From the NCBI GenBank assembly GCA_007026445.1, contig VDMD01000012.1, positions 434,001 to 498,000 of the forward strand: DNA of 64,000 nucleotides, read 5' to 3'. Below are positions 45,476 through 56,061 of the stretch, one piece after another (position 1 is the first letter of the stretch; each line of letters opens with the position of its first letter). A program made the translations under genes and the position numbers. The notes under the pieces are model-generated. The model was not told the DNA's origin. It did no database searches and saw nothing but the letters and a program-made list of their open reading frames with translations. The stretch comes from Schizophyllum amplum. Its lineage: Eukaryota; Basidiomycota; Agaricomycetes; Agaricales; Schizophyllaceae.

Positions 45476-46548
45476 TCATTGCCCCGCGAGCAGGAGCCTG
45501 GGCAGAAGTGACTGGCCGGTGAAGCTTGAGGGCGTCTCATCAGGTGGGGGTAGTGGCAGAGCCAGCGAGAGCACATGACGCGCATGGTCGACAAGCGTTG
45601 GGTACGAGTTGACAAGCAAGTCGCGGAGAACGTTGTCGGGGAACGGCGGCTCGACAAGGAGCAGGACGTGCGCGGAGACAATGAGGTCTAGCGAGGTGAC
45701 GCTGAAGGCGGTTTAGTAACGCTGCAAGGTGAAGTAGCGAGTGAGTGAAAGGAGTATACCTGGAGAAGAACAGAACGCTGCTCTCCAGTCGCCTTGCGTA
45801 GACATCGAAGGAGGAGCGGGCTTTCTCGAGTGCCTGGGAGACGTGAGTGGATAGACCAGTACCTCAGGGACTGGATTGACCTTCTCTCGTTCGAAAGCGC
45901 GTGCGAAGGACGCCGTTTGCGAAGGGCGTGGTCGGATAGCCTCCTTCAGAGGTTTCCTTTCCGTGGCACTAGCGCTTGGGTTCCAAAGGCCGGTGGTGGT
46001 CAGTCGGGGTTGGTGCAGCTCACGTATACGCCCTGGCATGTAGTACCGCTGGGGTATGGGCAGGCGATTGGCGAGGGCGGGGTAAGTGAGCTTGCTCCAG
46101 TTCGTGTTTACCGAGAAGAAGACGTGTGACTGGGCGTGTTAGCGGAAGTTATGCGCGTAGCTGGGGGACTTACGACGAGGTCCCCTAGGTTGAGCTCTGC
46201 ATGGGCAGACCACGCAACGAGCTGCGCACGCTCCGTCGGGCTGAGCCCTGCGAGTGCATTGATGTCGCGCAAGCCCGATACATGGTCAAGGATGGCGGGC
46301 AGGGGTGCAACCTCCACGTCCCCGTCTTGTAGATAGGGAAGCTGACCTGCAAGAGGAACCCTGTCAGCGCGGTATTGCCGGGCAAGCATGCACACATACA
46401 CACCGGTCGGGGAGAGGTCCGGGTTCATACAGTGGGCGACCGTGAATTTGCCGGGCAAGGCGAGCTGCAGATACATTATGGCCGCCAAGCAGCACGGGTC
46501 CATGGAGGGGAGTCCCCATTCGCCTGGCCAGACATGGAGCGTGAGCAT
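45476..46548 (-). CDS. SAM37: SAM37/metaxin-like subunit of the mitochondrial outer-membrane SAM complex
   Basis: Five exons on the minus strand: 46404-46548, 46174-46346, 45881-46129, 45760-45833, 45476-45701 (288 residues). SAM37 is a GST-fold partner of Sam50 that helps insert beta-barrel proteins. The start MLTLHVWPGEWGLPSMDPCC and TGQLPYLQDGDVEVAPLPAI show the thioredoxin-like N-terminal half. RYYMPGRIREL and VTSLDLIVSAHVLLLVEPPF then VNSYPTLVDHARHVLSLAL show the helical C-terminal half. All phases close with no frame break. Fungal Sam37 is divergent, so metaxin-like is the safe call. It is head to head with TAF7 (152 bp between starts). Confidence 0.85.
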
Positions 46549-46700
46549 CGTGGTGGTGACTGGCCGAGGAGTCCGGGATTCGGAAGGGCGCGCCGAGGAC
46601 GTGATCGCGCGGGACATCACATGCAAACAATGCTGCCATTGTTCTCCGCGCCTCTTGTTCTTGACCTTGTGCTTACATCACTCATACCGTCCCCCACACC

Positions 46701-48354
46701 ATGGACGAAGACATCATCGTCGTCGACGACGTCCCCGAACAGCCCGTGCCTGGGCCGTCGACCGCGCCTATACAAGCGAAGGAGGAACTCCAGGCCTCTG
46801 GCAGCGCTGGCGAGCATGCACACGGCACGCGAAGCAAGACTGGGCATCTCGTCCCCTCCAAGCTGCGCAACTCCCTAAATGACGATGACTACACCGATCA
46901 GCCGCGGACGCGCTCTGGGCTGCGCCAGAAGCAGGCCCCGACTAAGCTCAAGTTGAAGCTTGGCGACAAGACTGCGTCGCAGGCGCCCGGCCAGTCCTTC
47001 CTTGGGTCGTACGACCGAGAGCTAGATTCCGACGATGAAGAACTTGCCTTTGAGGAGCAGTTCATATTACGCATGCCAGCAGGGGAAGACTGCGACAGGT
47101 TGCGCAAGATGGCGCAGACTAGAGAAGTGTCCAACGACGTGTGGTTCAAGTTCAAGGGTGCGTCGCTTGCTATGCGCTGTATGGGAAATCAATGCTGACA
47201 TTCAACCCCCAAGACTCTAGAAGAGGTCAATTCCACATAGGAAACACGACGTACACCGCCAAACTCGTCGACTTGCCATGCATCATTGAATCACAGAAGA
47301 CGCTGGACAACAAGCAAATGTTCAAGGTCGCAGATATATGTCAGGTGCGCTCAAGTCTGTTCAGCAAGGATCCTCTCATCTCACATGTACAGATGCTTCT
47401 GGTCGAGACACCCGAGGCCGAGAACCAAGACGCAGGCTCGCATAAAGCCTTCAACATGGAAGAATTTATCTATCCTCACGGTATCACGCCTCCTCTGCAG
47501 CATGTTCGAAAACGAAGATTCAGGCATCGCGTGAACAGACGAGTGAGTACATCAACCTAGCGTATAATTGCAGTTATGCTCACGTCGCCAGACTATCGAA
47601 AGCGTGGAGCAAGAAGTTGAACGATTACTGGAAGATGATGAGCTCGCTTCAGAGACTAAGTATGGTATGTCGACGTCCAACATGCGGGTCATCATTCTCA
47701 CACTCCCTACAGAGGTACTCGAGAACGTCAATCCCGATCTGTCCGACTCTGAATTCATTGAGCGCGATGAGCCCATCGACGCACCAACACCCGCCATATC
47801 CGACTTCGATGCGGCTACACCAGGCGGAGAGACCGTAGAAGAGAACGAGGAGCCGAAGAAGACGAAGAAGTCGAGGACAACGGCGACGGCATCGACGAAG
47901 AGCTTGCCGCCGAGCTCGACCTCGCCCTCGGCGACGACGACGAGCAGCCCGAGGCCGACGACGAAGACGACGAGGACGACGACGAGAGCGAGGAAGAAGA
48001 GGACGAGGACGAGGACGATGAGGACTCGCAGGCGAAGAAGCTGTTGAACGAGGAGATTCGCGATCTCGAGGCGGCGGTGGCGAAGAAAACGAGCGAGGTG
48101 CAGAGCTCGGTGAACCCGTTGATCAAGCGCCGCTTCGAGGAGACCCTGAAGAAGCTGACACGGATCTGGAGATGAAGATGGCGCAGAGGGCGGAGCTAGC
48201 GGAGAAGCAGCGCATGAAGAAGGAGGGGATCAACTTGGATGGGGAGCAGGACATGGACGGTGCGGCAAACGAGGACGAGGAGGGCCCCATCGAGGCCGAT
48301 GGGGACCTGTTTGGAGACGAATGGACATGGAGATTGGTTGAACATGTACTGTAA
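46701..48354 (+). CDS. TAF7: TFIID subunit TAF7
   Basis: Five exons: 46701-47157, 47214-47344, 47393-47542, 47592-47664, 47713-48354 (about 484 residues). TAF7 binds TAF1 and restrains its activity in the preinitiation complex. The TAFII55 domain reads EEQFILRMPAGEDCDRLRKM, then IGNTTYTAKLVDLPCIIESQ, MFKVADICQMLLVE and FIYPHGITPPLQHVRKRRFR. A long Asp/Glu tract and a C-terminal coiled coil (MAQRAELAEKQRMKKEG) follow. Single bases appear missing near 47854 (a G after GAGCC) and near 48160. Without them the frame stops just after LTRIWR at about 48173 or leaves the acidic tract. Restoring both closes the frame at 48354. Confidence 0.88.
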
Positions 48355-49033
48355 TTGTCTGTCTCATGCAAGGTGGACGACGCCATGCGCATCTATATAG
48401 TCCCATATAGTGCAGAGCTGTAACAACCATTGTTCAGTTTCCTTACGGACCAGAAGAAGTATCTCGGGCGCTGCCGATAGTGCAATCTACGATCTTGCCA
48501 TTGTCCTCCGAAAGCGGACAGGGGCTCCAGGGCAGTTCATTCGACGCGTCGAATACGCCATCCTTCTTGACTCTCACCTTCACATCCCCGCCATCTCTGG
48601 ACGCGACAGCGGTCGGGCGTCCAACTGTTTCTTTACTGCTGCGCTATAACTCCTGTTCACTGAGGCCACCTCCTCCCTCTACGTCCCCGATGGAGATCAC
48701 TGCACTGTCCAAGCTCGGCCGCAGTACACGCGGACGCGCACATCGCAGAAAGGAAGAACATATTGGTTCATATACAGGACATTTCGGTGAACAATGCATA
48801 GAATGTGATGGACAGGTAGCGCAAAGCGAGAGGTACGTCGTTATACATAAATTAAATAGGTGCAATGACGATAGCAATGCTGGATGTACAGGTGTCGCGA
48901 GAGCAGAGGACGATAGAAACGAGGTAGGAACGAAGGAACCAAGGTCCGCGAGAGCAGGGAAAACAGCAGAGACAATAAGGAGAGCTTTGCAGGTGCGGGA
49001 GAAGACCGCAGATGCGAGAGTGAGTAGTATGTT
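48355..49033. other. Spacer between TAF7 and the DUF7918 gene
   Basis: Convergent 3' ends with 679 bp between them, longer than the other convergent spacers. A read-through-like minus-strand frame is listed separately; the plus strand is also open through most of it. Confidence 0.4.
48443..48877 (-). pseudogene. Possible gene remnant interrupted by one TAG
   Basis: On the minus strand one frame runs from about 48877 to a TAA at 48443 with a single TAG near 48644. The downstream part reads SRDGGDVKVRVKKDGVFDAS and continues SPCPLSEDNGKIVDCT. It looks protein-like but no family is recognised, and the opposite strand is also open, so this may be chance in GC-biased sequence. Confidence 0.2.
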
Positions 49034-50225
49034 TTATATGGACGACCGGCGTGCTGAAATGATGGTTGTACCGGCCTCTGGTCTATTTGGGCGTGGGCGT
49101 GTTGGCCTGGCTATCGGGGGTGGACGCATTGGAGGGCCCTTGATCTTGCCAGGCGTAGAAGCCGGACGATCCCTATGACAGTCGTCAGCGAAAGGTCTGC
49201 GCACATGCATTCGACGCACCGTGCCCGCGGCCTCTGCTCTTGGGTCAGGGCCAGCGACGGTGTCGTGTAGAACTGGAACTTCGGCTTCGACTGGATCCGG
49301 GGTGGCTGGAACTCCTCGACCTTGGGTTCGAGGTCGTATTCATCCTCGTCCTCGTCCTCATCCTCGGATTCGGCTTTGGGCGTGTCGGCGTAGATGTATA
49401 CAGGCATGTGCATTATCCCCTTCTCGATGAGCCAGTCTGACGGGTCTGGTGTTAGTGCAAGGAATGCACGACAGGCGAAGGCCACGTACAGGTCGGCCTG
49501 TACTTGAAGACGAATGAAACGACGGTGGGTGGCTTTTTGCGTCCTGGTCCATGGATCTTATACGTGTATCGGTCTTGCATGAAGTAGGACCGCGCGTTCC
49601 CCAGGCTGTGGGTATGGGATGTCAGCTTCGGAAGGCTGGCAATGCAAGTACACGCACCCGATGCAGGTTTCCCCCATCTTCCGCATCCCGACCAGTCGCT
49701 CCGGGTACGGGACGACCGGATTCGCTGGGCGACCGACGGTCGCTTGCGTCTCGCAGCGCTTGATCTTCAACTTTATGGTTCCGACATCCGGCAGCTGGTC
49801 CTTCGTCTTCTCCTCTGTGTCTGGGCAGACGTCAACAAGGTGATCACGGAAGGCAAGAATGCACTTACCATCCTTGGTGACCTGGCTGAAGATGAAGGGA
49901 CGCTCTGTGGACTTCCCAGACCGCACTCCCGTGCGCAATGTCTCGCCGGATCCATCCAGGAAGCGTCCCGGGACGACGACACCGTCTAGGTAGATATACC
50001 CTGCGGTCTTGTACCCCGAGCCATGATCCCTCCATACCACCGTGAACTTCTGCGAGGGACTGTCAGCATGTCACTTCAGTGTGTAATACGGCCACCGCAC
50101 CTCCCCCGGCTTGCTCTCAATCCAGCATGCGACTTCGATTGTGTCGTCTCCGACAGGCGTGAAGCCGTACTCCGGAAGGATGTAGTTATTCGAAACGATG
50201 AATGCCTCAAACCACGGTGCTTCAT
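49034..50225 (-). CDS. DUF7918 (basidiomycete) domain protein
   Basis: Six exons on the minus strand: 50101-50225, 49869-50049, 49658-49820, 49490-49605, 49220-49445, 49034-49172 (about 316 residues). The beta-rich N-terminal domain reads WFEAFIVSNNYILPEYGFTP, ACWIESKPGEKFTVVWRDHG, AGYIYLDGVVVPGRFLDGSG and PFIFSQVTKDD, matching a domain of unknown function widely expanded in Agaricomycetes. A second half holds LIEKGIMHMPVYIYADTP, an acidic run and a Pro/Arg-rich tail (ARPTRPRPNRPEAG). The ATG at 50225 is one base out of frame (ATGAAGCAC would need another G to read MEAPWF). Role unknown. Confidence 0.78.
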
Positions 50226-50613
50226 GGTGGCAAGCGCCCAACGTGGTAGGCTGGACAGATGAGGGGAAGTGGCTCGTCGCGTCGCAGTGTGACACCAAGA
50301 TATGGCCTGACCGAGTGTCAGGGAAACCCGAAGACAACAGGGGAACGAAGAAAGCAAGCGATGAACGGTCCGGTGCCTCTGTAGGCCGGAGTGAAACCAG
50401 AAGCCACTGAAATCCTTTGCAAGTTCAACCAAGTGAGAAAGAGATCGCGTGGTGCGCGGGCCGAACCTTCGAACATCACATCACGTGGAGGAAAAGCGGC
50501 CTACGCGTGACGTCACGCGACATGATCTCGCGTCTTGCCATTTCGCGCCTTGTCCGTCCCCCTTAGCGCGAGGACCGCGGACTGCATTCGCCCCATTCAG
50601 AATCTACTCAGCC

Positions 50614-51983
50614 ATGCCGCCCAAGCGTCAAACTTTGAAACGGAAGGCCGAGTCTGACAGCGACTCGGAGGAGCCCAAAGCATCCAAGAAGAAGGCCAAG
50701 ACATCGAAGGCAGAAGGAGACCGGGAAACGGGCAGCCCGTTAACAAAGTTCTTCCGGTGAACATTGTGTTCCCCAAGAAGAATGAAGGATGTCTCCGCCT
50801 TGCGGCATGGAATGTCTGTGGACTGGCAACGTCGCAGAAGAAGGTGCGTATTCACGCGATACAGTCGAATGACTGGCCTGATCACCACGTCCAGGGCTTC
50901 AAATACTACGTCGAGGCTGAGGATCCCGATATCCTTGTCCTTACTGAGACGAAGGTGCGTTGCTGCAGTATGCGTTCCATGCCCCATCTAACCAACCCTC
51001 AGGCAAACAATGAGACCGTGGACCCATCACTGAAAGTGCGCTTCCCCCACTCATATTGGTCCATATCTGACAAGAAATCATACTGTGCGTCGTTCTGTAT
51101 CCATCTCTCAAGATAGTGACATGCTAACCTCATGCCAGCCGGCACCGCCATTTTATCCAAGCACAAAGCACTGTCCGTGACGCGGGTTCTCCCCGGTCAC
51201 CCGGATGAGGCCTCTACGAAGGGCAGGATAGTAACGCTGGAATTCGAAGGTTGCTTCGTCGTCGGCACTTATGTTGTGAACGCGGGTACAGGGCTGAAGG
51301 TCCGTTCATCACTCGCCATAACGCATTGCTCTCAATGTCATGCTACGCAGACGCTAGATGCGAAAAATACCTGGAATGAGCACTTCACGACTTACATTCG
51401 TGACCTCGACAAGAAGAAGCCCGTCATCTGGACCGGCGACCTGAATGTCGCACCCACAGCGATAGGTGGGTCTATTGCATCTTGCCAACCTCCGCACCAC
51501 GACTCACCGCGGCCATGTTCCCTTCCCCTCTCCACAGATCTTGCCAACCCGAAGACGAACTGGAACAAGACCCCGGGCTACACCGAGGCTGAAACAACCG
51601 CCTTCAAGAACATCCTCGAGCCGCCGTCCGACGCACCTGAGGGTTCCGGGAAATTCGTCGATGTCTGGCGACATCTGCATCCAGACACACCCCACTACAC
51701 GTATTTCTCCTACCGCTTCAACTGCCGGGCGAAGAACCTGGGGTGGAGGTTGGATATGTGTACGTCCGATATTCTGATATGATGTGCGCGAGGTGAACAG
51801 AGCTAACGGGATACGGATAGTCGTGTTGAGTGAGCGCCTTTTGGGGCGCGTCAAGCTGGTGAGCAATGTCTCTTGGCCTGATTATGAGATGCGCTAACAC
51901 GGATGCAGTGTGAGATTCGCGACGAAGTATATGGGGCGTCCGACCACTGCCCGGTCGTCATGGAGATTGAAGGCGCCTTGTAA
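50614..51983 (+). CDS. AP endonuclease, exonuclease III/APE1 family
   Basis: Eight exons: 50614-50843, 50895-50954, 51003-51084, 51139-51299, 51351-51465, 51538-51759, 51821-51858, 51909-51983 (about 327 residues). It should incise DNA 5' of abasic sites in base excision repair. The basic N-terminus (MPPKRQTLKRKAESD) looks like a nuclear localisation signal. Catalytic motifs: LRLAAWNVCGL, DILVLTETK (metal-binding Glu), GTAILSK, WTGDLNVAPTAID, GWRLDMFVLSE and the terminal GASDHCPVVMEI. One G seems to be missing near 50747; otherwise translation would stop after LTKFFR. Downstream phases all close. Confidence 0.88.
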
Positions 51984-52231
51984 GTAGGACTTGGCGGAAA
52001 CGATAATTTTTTTTTGCTGTTAGATACCCTGGTGCAAACGTACTTACGCTGGTCTGCGCGGTAGAGTGCAGGCTCATATTCGAGATAGCTTCATGCCCAT
52101 GCTAGAGCTACATGAAGTGAACCCCTAGGATATTCTGAAGCTGGTAGGTGAAAGTATTTGCATAGAGAAAGATCCAGAATGATATGCGTCGTACACCCAT
52201 GTCCTATGTAGTCCACCAGACGCTCTATGGT
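51984..52231. other. Convergent 3' spacer AP endonuclease/XAP5
   Basis: 248 bp between two convergent genes; includes a T8-type run near 52009-52017. Nothing else seen. Confidence 0.4.
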
Positions 52232-53482
52232 CTAAGAAATAGTGTATTTCCCATAGCTCTTCTCCGGGTCGAAGACCTAGAAGTAGAATTAGCATACCAT
52301 TCAGCACAGCAGAAAACGAGACCCATGCATAACGCTCTGGAATCCATGCTTGCTTACCTCCCATCTCGAAGCCGGGAATATATGCTTGTTGCGCATGTAC
52401 CAACTGCGCTCCACGACCTTTCCAGCGTGCGACTCGTCCTTCTCTCTGGTTGCGTCGGCGAGCAGTCGTACGTCGTCGTGGACGTCGAAGTTGAATAACG
52501 GTCCAGACTTGCCGCGCGCCTTGTTGACAATGAAGTCGTAGAATGTGTGATGCTGAATGAATGTTAGTGTATGTCCAAGTGGGCGTATGAGTGCAGCGTC
52601 TTACGTGCGGTATAATCAAGTCTTCCTGTGCATAAGTCAGCGAGTGCCAGGGGTGAGAGGGGGAAGAGTGCTCACCTTGACATACATCATGTTGTCGACG
52701 CTGACGGCGCGTAGTTCGGGGAACTGCTGGCGGCACTTCTCGAGGAAAGTGCTGATAGAGTCGCCCTTCTTGCACTACGAGGTCAAGGTCAGCGCATGAA
52801 GTAGTACATCGCTGACAAGCTTACTGTGACGCTCTTGCGATGGCCACTGCCGTCCCAGTAGGAATAGGTGATTTCGATCTCCTCCTGCTTCAGCTGTTCT
52901 TGCTGTTCGAGCCACTCTTTCCGGAGGCGTTCACGCTCACGGCGCTCCTCCTCCTCCCGCTCTCGATCTGGCAGGAAGGACGTGTCGACATTGGGGTTCT
53001 TGCGGAACTTGCTCTTCTTCGGCGCGGGCTCCTCGGACTCCTCCTTCACCTGGCTCTCCGCGCCGCCCTCTTCCTCGTCGTCCATGGCGAAAGAGAGCGT
53101 CGACTTTGCGACCTTTTTCCGCTTCTTAGACTTCTTCGTCTCATCCCTAAAGATATTCTCCACGCCCTGTAAGTCACGTCTCCTCCCCCGCACGATTGGA
53201 AACATACTTGAGCTGGCTGGACCGCGCGGCCTCGCGGGCCTTTGCCTCCACGAGCTCCTGCTTCTTCTGCTGGAACTCTTCGAGGTGGACGAGACCGACA
53301 GTGGAGTGCTTGAGGACCTCCTCGATGGAGTCGTTCTGGCCGACGAAGCGTTGGACGGAGGGACGCGCTTTTTCTGTCTCCTTGATGAGGTTCTGCTTCT
53401 GGCGCTCGAATTCGCCGCGCATGCGCTCGCGCTGCTTGATGAGGGCGTCCTCGCGGCGGCCCTCGGCCTTGCTGCTGGACAT
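52232..53482 (-). CDS. XAP5/FAM50 family nuclear protein
   Basis: Six exons on the minus strand: 53208-53482, 52825-53166, 52676-52774, 52605-52625, 52358-52552, 52232-52276 (about 325 residues). FAM50/XAP5 proteins are conserved nuclear proteins linked to chromatin and splicing. The start [20 protein letters not shown] and [17 protein letters not shown] are typical; the middle is Lys/Glu-rich with [19 protein letters not shown]. The end shows [39 protein letters not shown] and [20 protein letters not shown]. Exon 4 is only 21 nt. Exon 2 needs one more G at its start (53166) to close phase, and intron 1 (41 nt) is the shortest here. Confidence 0.88.
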
Positions 53483-53595
53483 GGTGATGGTGATGGCGAC
53501 GGTGGTCGGGAGAGAAAGTGTTCGGGCGATCGGACTTTGCCGCTTTCTCTCACAAAGACTCTTTCCTTCTCCGCCGACGACGTCGTGCACCGGCC
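53483..53595. promoter_or_regulatory. Bidirectional promoter XAP5/uS13m
   Basis: 113 bp between divergent starts at 53482 (minus) and 53596 (plus). No TATA box seen. Confidence 0.45.
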
Positions 53596-54158
53596 ATGGT
53601 CCACGTCCTCGGCATCCACCTCAATGACAACCACTTTGCGAGGGTGCGGGTCCGTCAATCATCTAACATGCATTACTGACTAGTCTTTAGTTCGCGTTGA
53701 CGAACATCTATGGCGTCGGACAGAAGACCGCGCACCGCATCTGCGCGCGCCTGCAGATACACGACCGGTGTCGCGTCAAGAGCCTCACGCCGCTCCAGAT
53801 CACACAGCTCGCCTCCTTCCTGTCCTCGCCCCAGACGTCGCCGCCAGCGCCAAAGTACCCGCTCGCGGACCCCTTCTACAAGGCCCCGCCGCCAGAAGCA
53901 AACATGGACGAGGCGCAGGCCGCGCTCCGCCGTCGGCAGAACGTGCGCCAGCTGCAGGGCGCCCGGCAGAAGGACCCCCTTTACAACCTGCGCATCGAGT
54001 CGGAGCTGAGGAGGGAAATTCGGGAGAACATTGCTCACCAGAGAATGATCGGCTCGTATGTTGGTCTGCGCCACGCCATGCATCTCCCCGTCCGCGGCCA
54101 GAACACCCAGTCGAACGCCAAGACGGCGAAGAAGCTCAACCAGCTCGACCGGTGGTAG
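53596..54158 (+). CDS. Mitochondrial small-subunit ribosomal protein uS13m
   Basis: Two exons: 53596-53643 and 53691-54158 (171 residues), 47-nt intron. It starts [16 protein letters not shown]; the second exon begins [20 protein letters not shown], the GIG helix-turn region of S13. It ends [20 protein letters not shown], with the conserved rRNA-contacting GLRH and PVRGQ motifs. A Pro/Ala-rich insert ([15 protein letters not shown]) and a basic linker separate the two halves, as in other fungal mitochondrial S13. Frame intact. Confidence 0.92.
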
Positions 54159-54414
54159 AGCGCTCTTTGTCTATGTCATGTGCAATGCTATGGATCCGGT
54201 TCCCCCTCTCATTGTGTGCCCAATTTGGCAGCCTTCGAAGTTTAGCGTGTTTTCTATAACTGCCAACAATTGCCTTATATGCTCATGATACTTAGAGGCC
54301 ACCCGCAGCATTCATTCTACCCGCCCGAAATGATAAGCCGTCCATTGTTCGGTAAGCACAAAGGGCGTACTATGACCGGCGGCTCCGTTCGGAGGCCAGG
54401 ACCCTGCATGCGGC

Positions 54415-54423
54415 ATATATAAA
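54415..54423 (+). promoter_or_regulatory. TATA box of the Iwr1-like gene
   Basis: ATATATAAA about 60 nt upstream of the ATG at 54481. Confidence 0.5.
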
Positions 54424-54480
54424 CACTCATCTCTCCATCGCATTCCCCCGTCCACCTGATTCTCTCTCTTGCACAGCGCA

Positions 54481-55547
54481 ATGTCTCCTCTCGTCAAAAC
54501 TCCCAGCTTTTACTGCGTCAAGCGCAAGCGGGAGGAAGATCCCCTCGACGCGCTCGTCGTCGAGTCCCTTGCGCGCCAGCGCAAGACACGCACGACACGT
54601 CAAGTTTTCAAGTTTGCCCATACGGTGAAGGGCGATGTGACCAACACCGAAATGCAGCAGAGGCTCGAGGTGAGTGCATGGGCGACCCATATCGCATGCA
54701 CTTGCAGCTGACTTGTATGCTTTCCAGGAAGAGATAGAGCGCCTCAATAGTACTGTCAAGGCTCTCAAGGTTAGTGCAACCTTGGAGGATGTGCTAATGG
54801 GCGATGCCACTGCGGAAACGACTCTCCAAGCTCCGACTGCGGTGCTGGAGTTGACCGCCAAGCCCGAGAGCCCCTCCATCCCCCATGACAATGAGGGGAA
54901 CGAGGACGCTGGCATGGACTTTTACATGTCCATGGTTGACGACTACAGTGAGTATCTCATATACGGTACATGGCGCTGACGCTGACCCGCATACCCAGTG
55001 AAAGGACCTGCAGTGGCCGCGATCAACGACGATGACGACGACGTCTGGCATGTCTACGTGCGCCACGATATCCCCACCATGGACGACGGGGACTTCTTCG
55101 AGAGCGAGTTCTTCAAGGGCAAGAACTGGAAGACGATGTACGCCACAAATCACTCGACAACGCATGCGCTTAGTACTGACCCTCCCCCAGCTCCGACCTG
55201 CCCTTCGAGGCCGAGGAGTCCGACTTTGCCATCCCCGACGAACACGCGCAGGGGATGGTCAACGAAGCCCTGGGCCAAGCGGACGAGGCCGACGAGGACA
55301 TCGATGGTACGCTCTAGTTAGCCACGCCGCGAAAAGCTCCCTTGACTAACCGACTTCCTCTTCAGCTGAAGACTGGCACCTGAGCGATTATCCGAACGCA
55401 GACCCTGCGGCGGGCGAGGAGCACATTGTCAGCGCGCCCATGAGGATTCAGAGGCCCACTTCCGAGCCAGTGGACGAGGACGAGGCGGAGTTCGAGCTCA
55501 TGATGCAAGAGTATCGCAGCCGCGGCGTGCGCGTCAAGTACTACTGA
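54481..55547 (+). CDS. IWR1: Iwr1-like RNA polymerase II nuclear import factor
   Basis: Five exons: 54481-54669, 54728-54947, 54999-55137, 55191-55306, 55366-55547 (281 residues). Iwr1 binds assembled RNA polymerase II and directs its nuclear import. The start SPLVKTPSFYCVKRKREEDP resembles the family's conserved N-terminal import signal (basic KRKREE). The Iwr1 domain is seen in DDDDDVWHVYVRHDI, DFAIPDEHAQGMVNEA and AEDWHLSDYPNADP. The C-terminus is EYRSRGVRVKYY. The protein is acidic overall, as expected. All phases close. Confidence 0.85.
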
Positions 55548-56061
55548 TCGTGGCAAGTGTTGCTAACGGCCTCAAGTACCGCTGACGGCGTCAAGTACTG
55601 CTGACTTGTTCCTGCTCGCAGATGCGGCCTGGTGTTGTGTATTGTAATTTTAGAGTCGACTCTGTATGCCTGAATGAGATATTGCATCTGCGAGAAGGTT
55701 ATGCGCAAGGACATGTTCCATTGCTTTCTTTCAACCTCCTTTGGGCTTCCAAGGCCTCGGAGAGACGATTCATCCCCACGCTCTGCTCATCTTCGACTTG
55801 AAGGAAGCTTGAAGACCCAAGAACATTGTGTAACTGGAGCAGCTTCAGAAGGAGCGGGGGACAGGTTGAAGTTGCTCAAGGATCCAGAGACAGACGAGCG
55901 AGAGTAGCCGCTTTTGTATTCCAAAAAACAAAGAGACCTGCACCGAGACACTAATCACTACAGTACACCAAAACCATAAATACGTGTACGTGAGAGGTCG
56001 TGGTAAGCCGCGAGAAAGTACAACAGGATAAGTTACTGATAAAGCCCCTAGGACCCCCTTC
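55548..56061. other. Convergent 3' spacer Iwr1/GH55
   Basis: About 510 bp. A short direct repeat of CAAGTACTGCTGA / CAAGTACCGCTGA type occurs at 55573-55605. No gene seen. Confidence 0.45.

Noticed and set aside
48480..49178. 232-codon plus-strand frame
   Set aside because: Overlaps the last exon of the DUF7918 gene in antisense and has no recognisable protein character.
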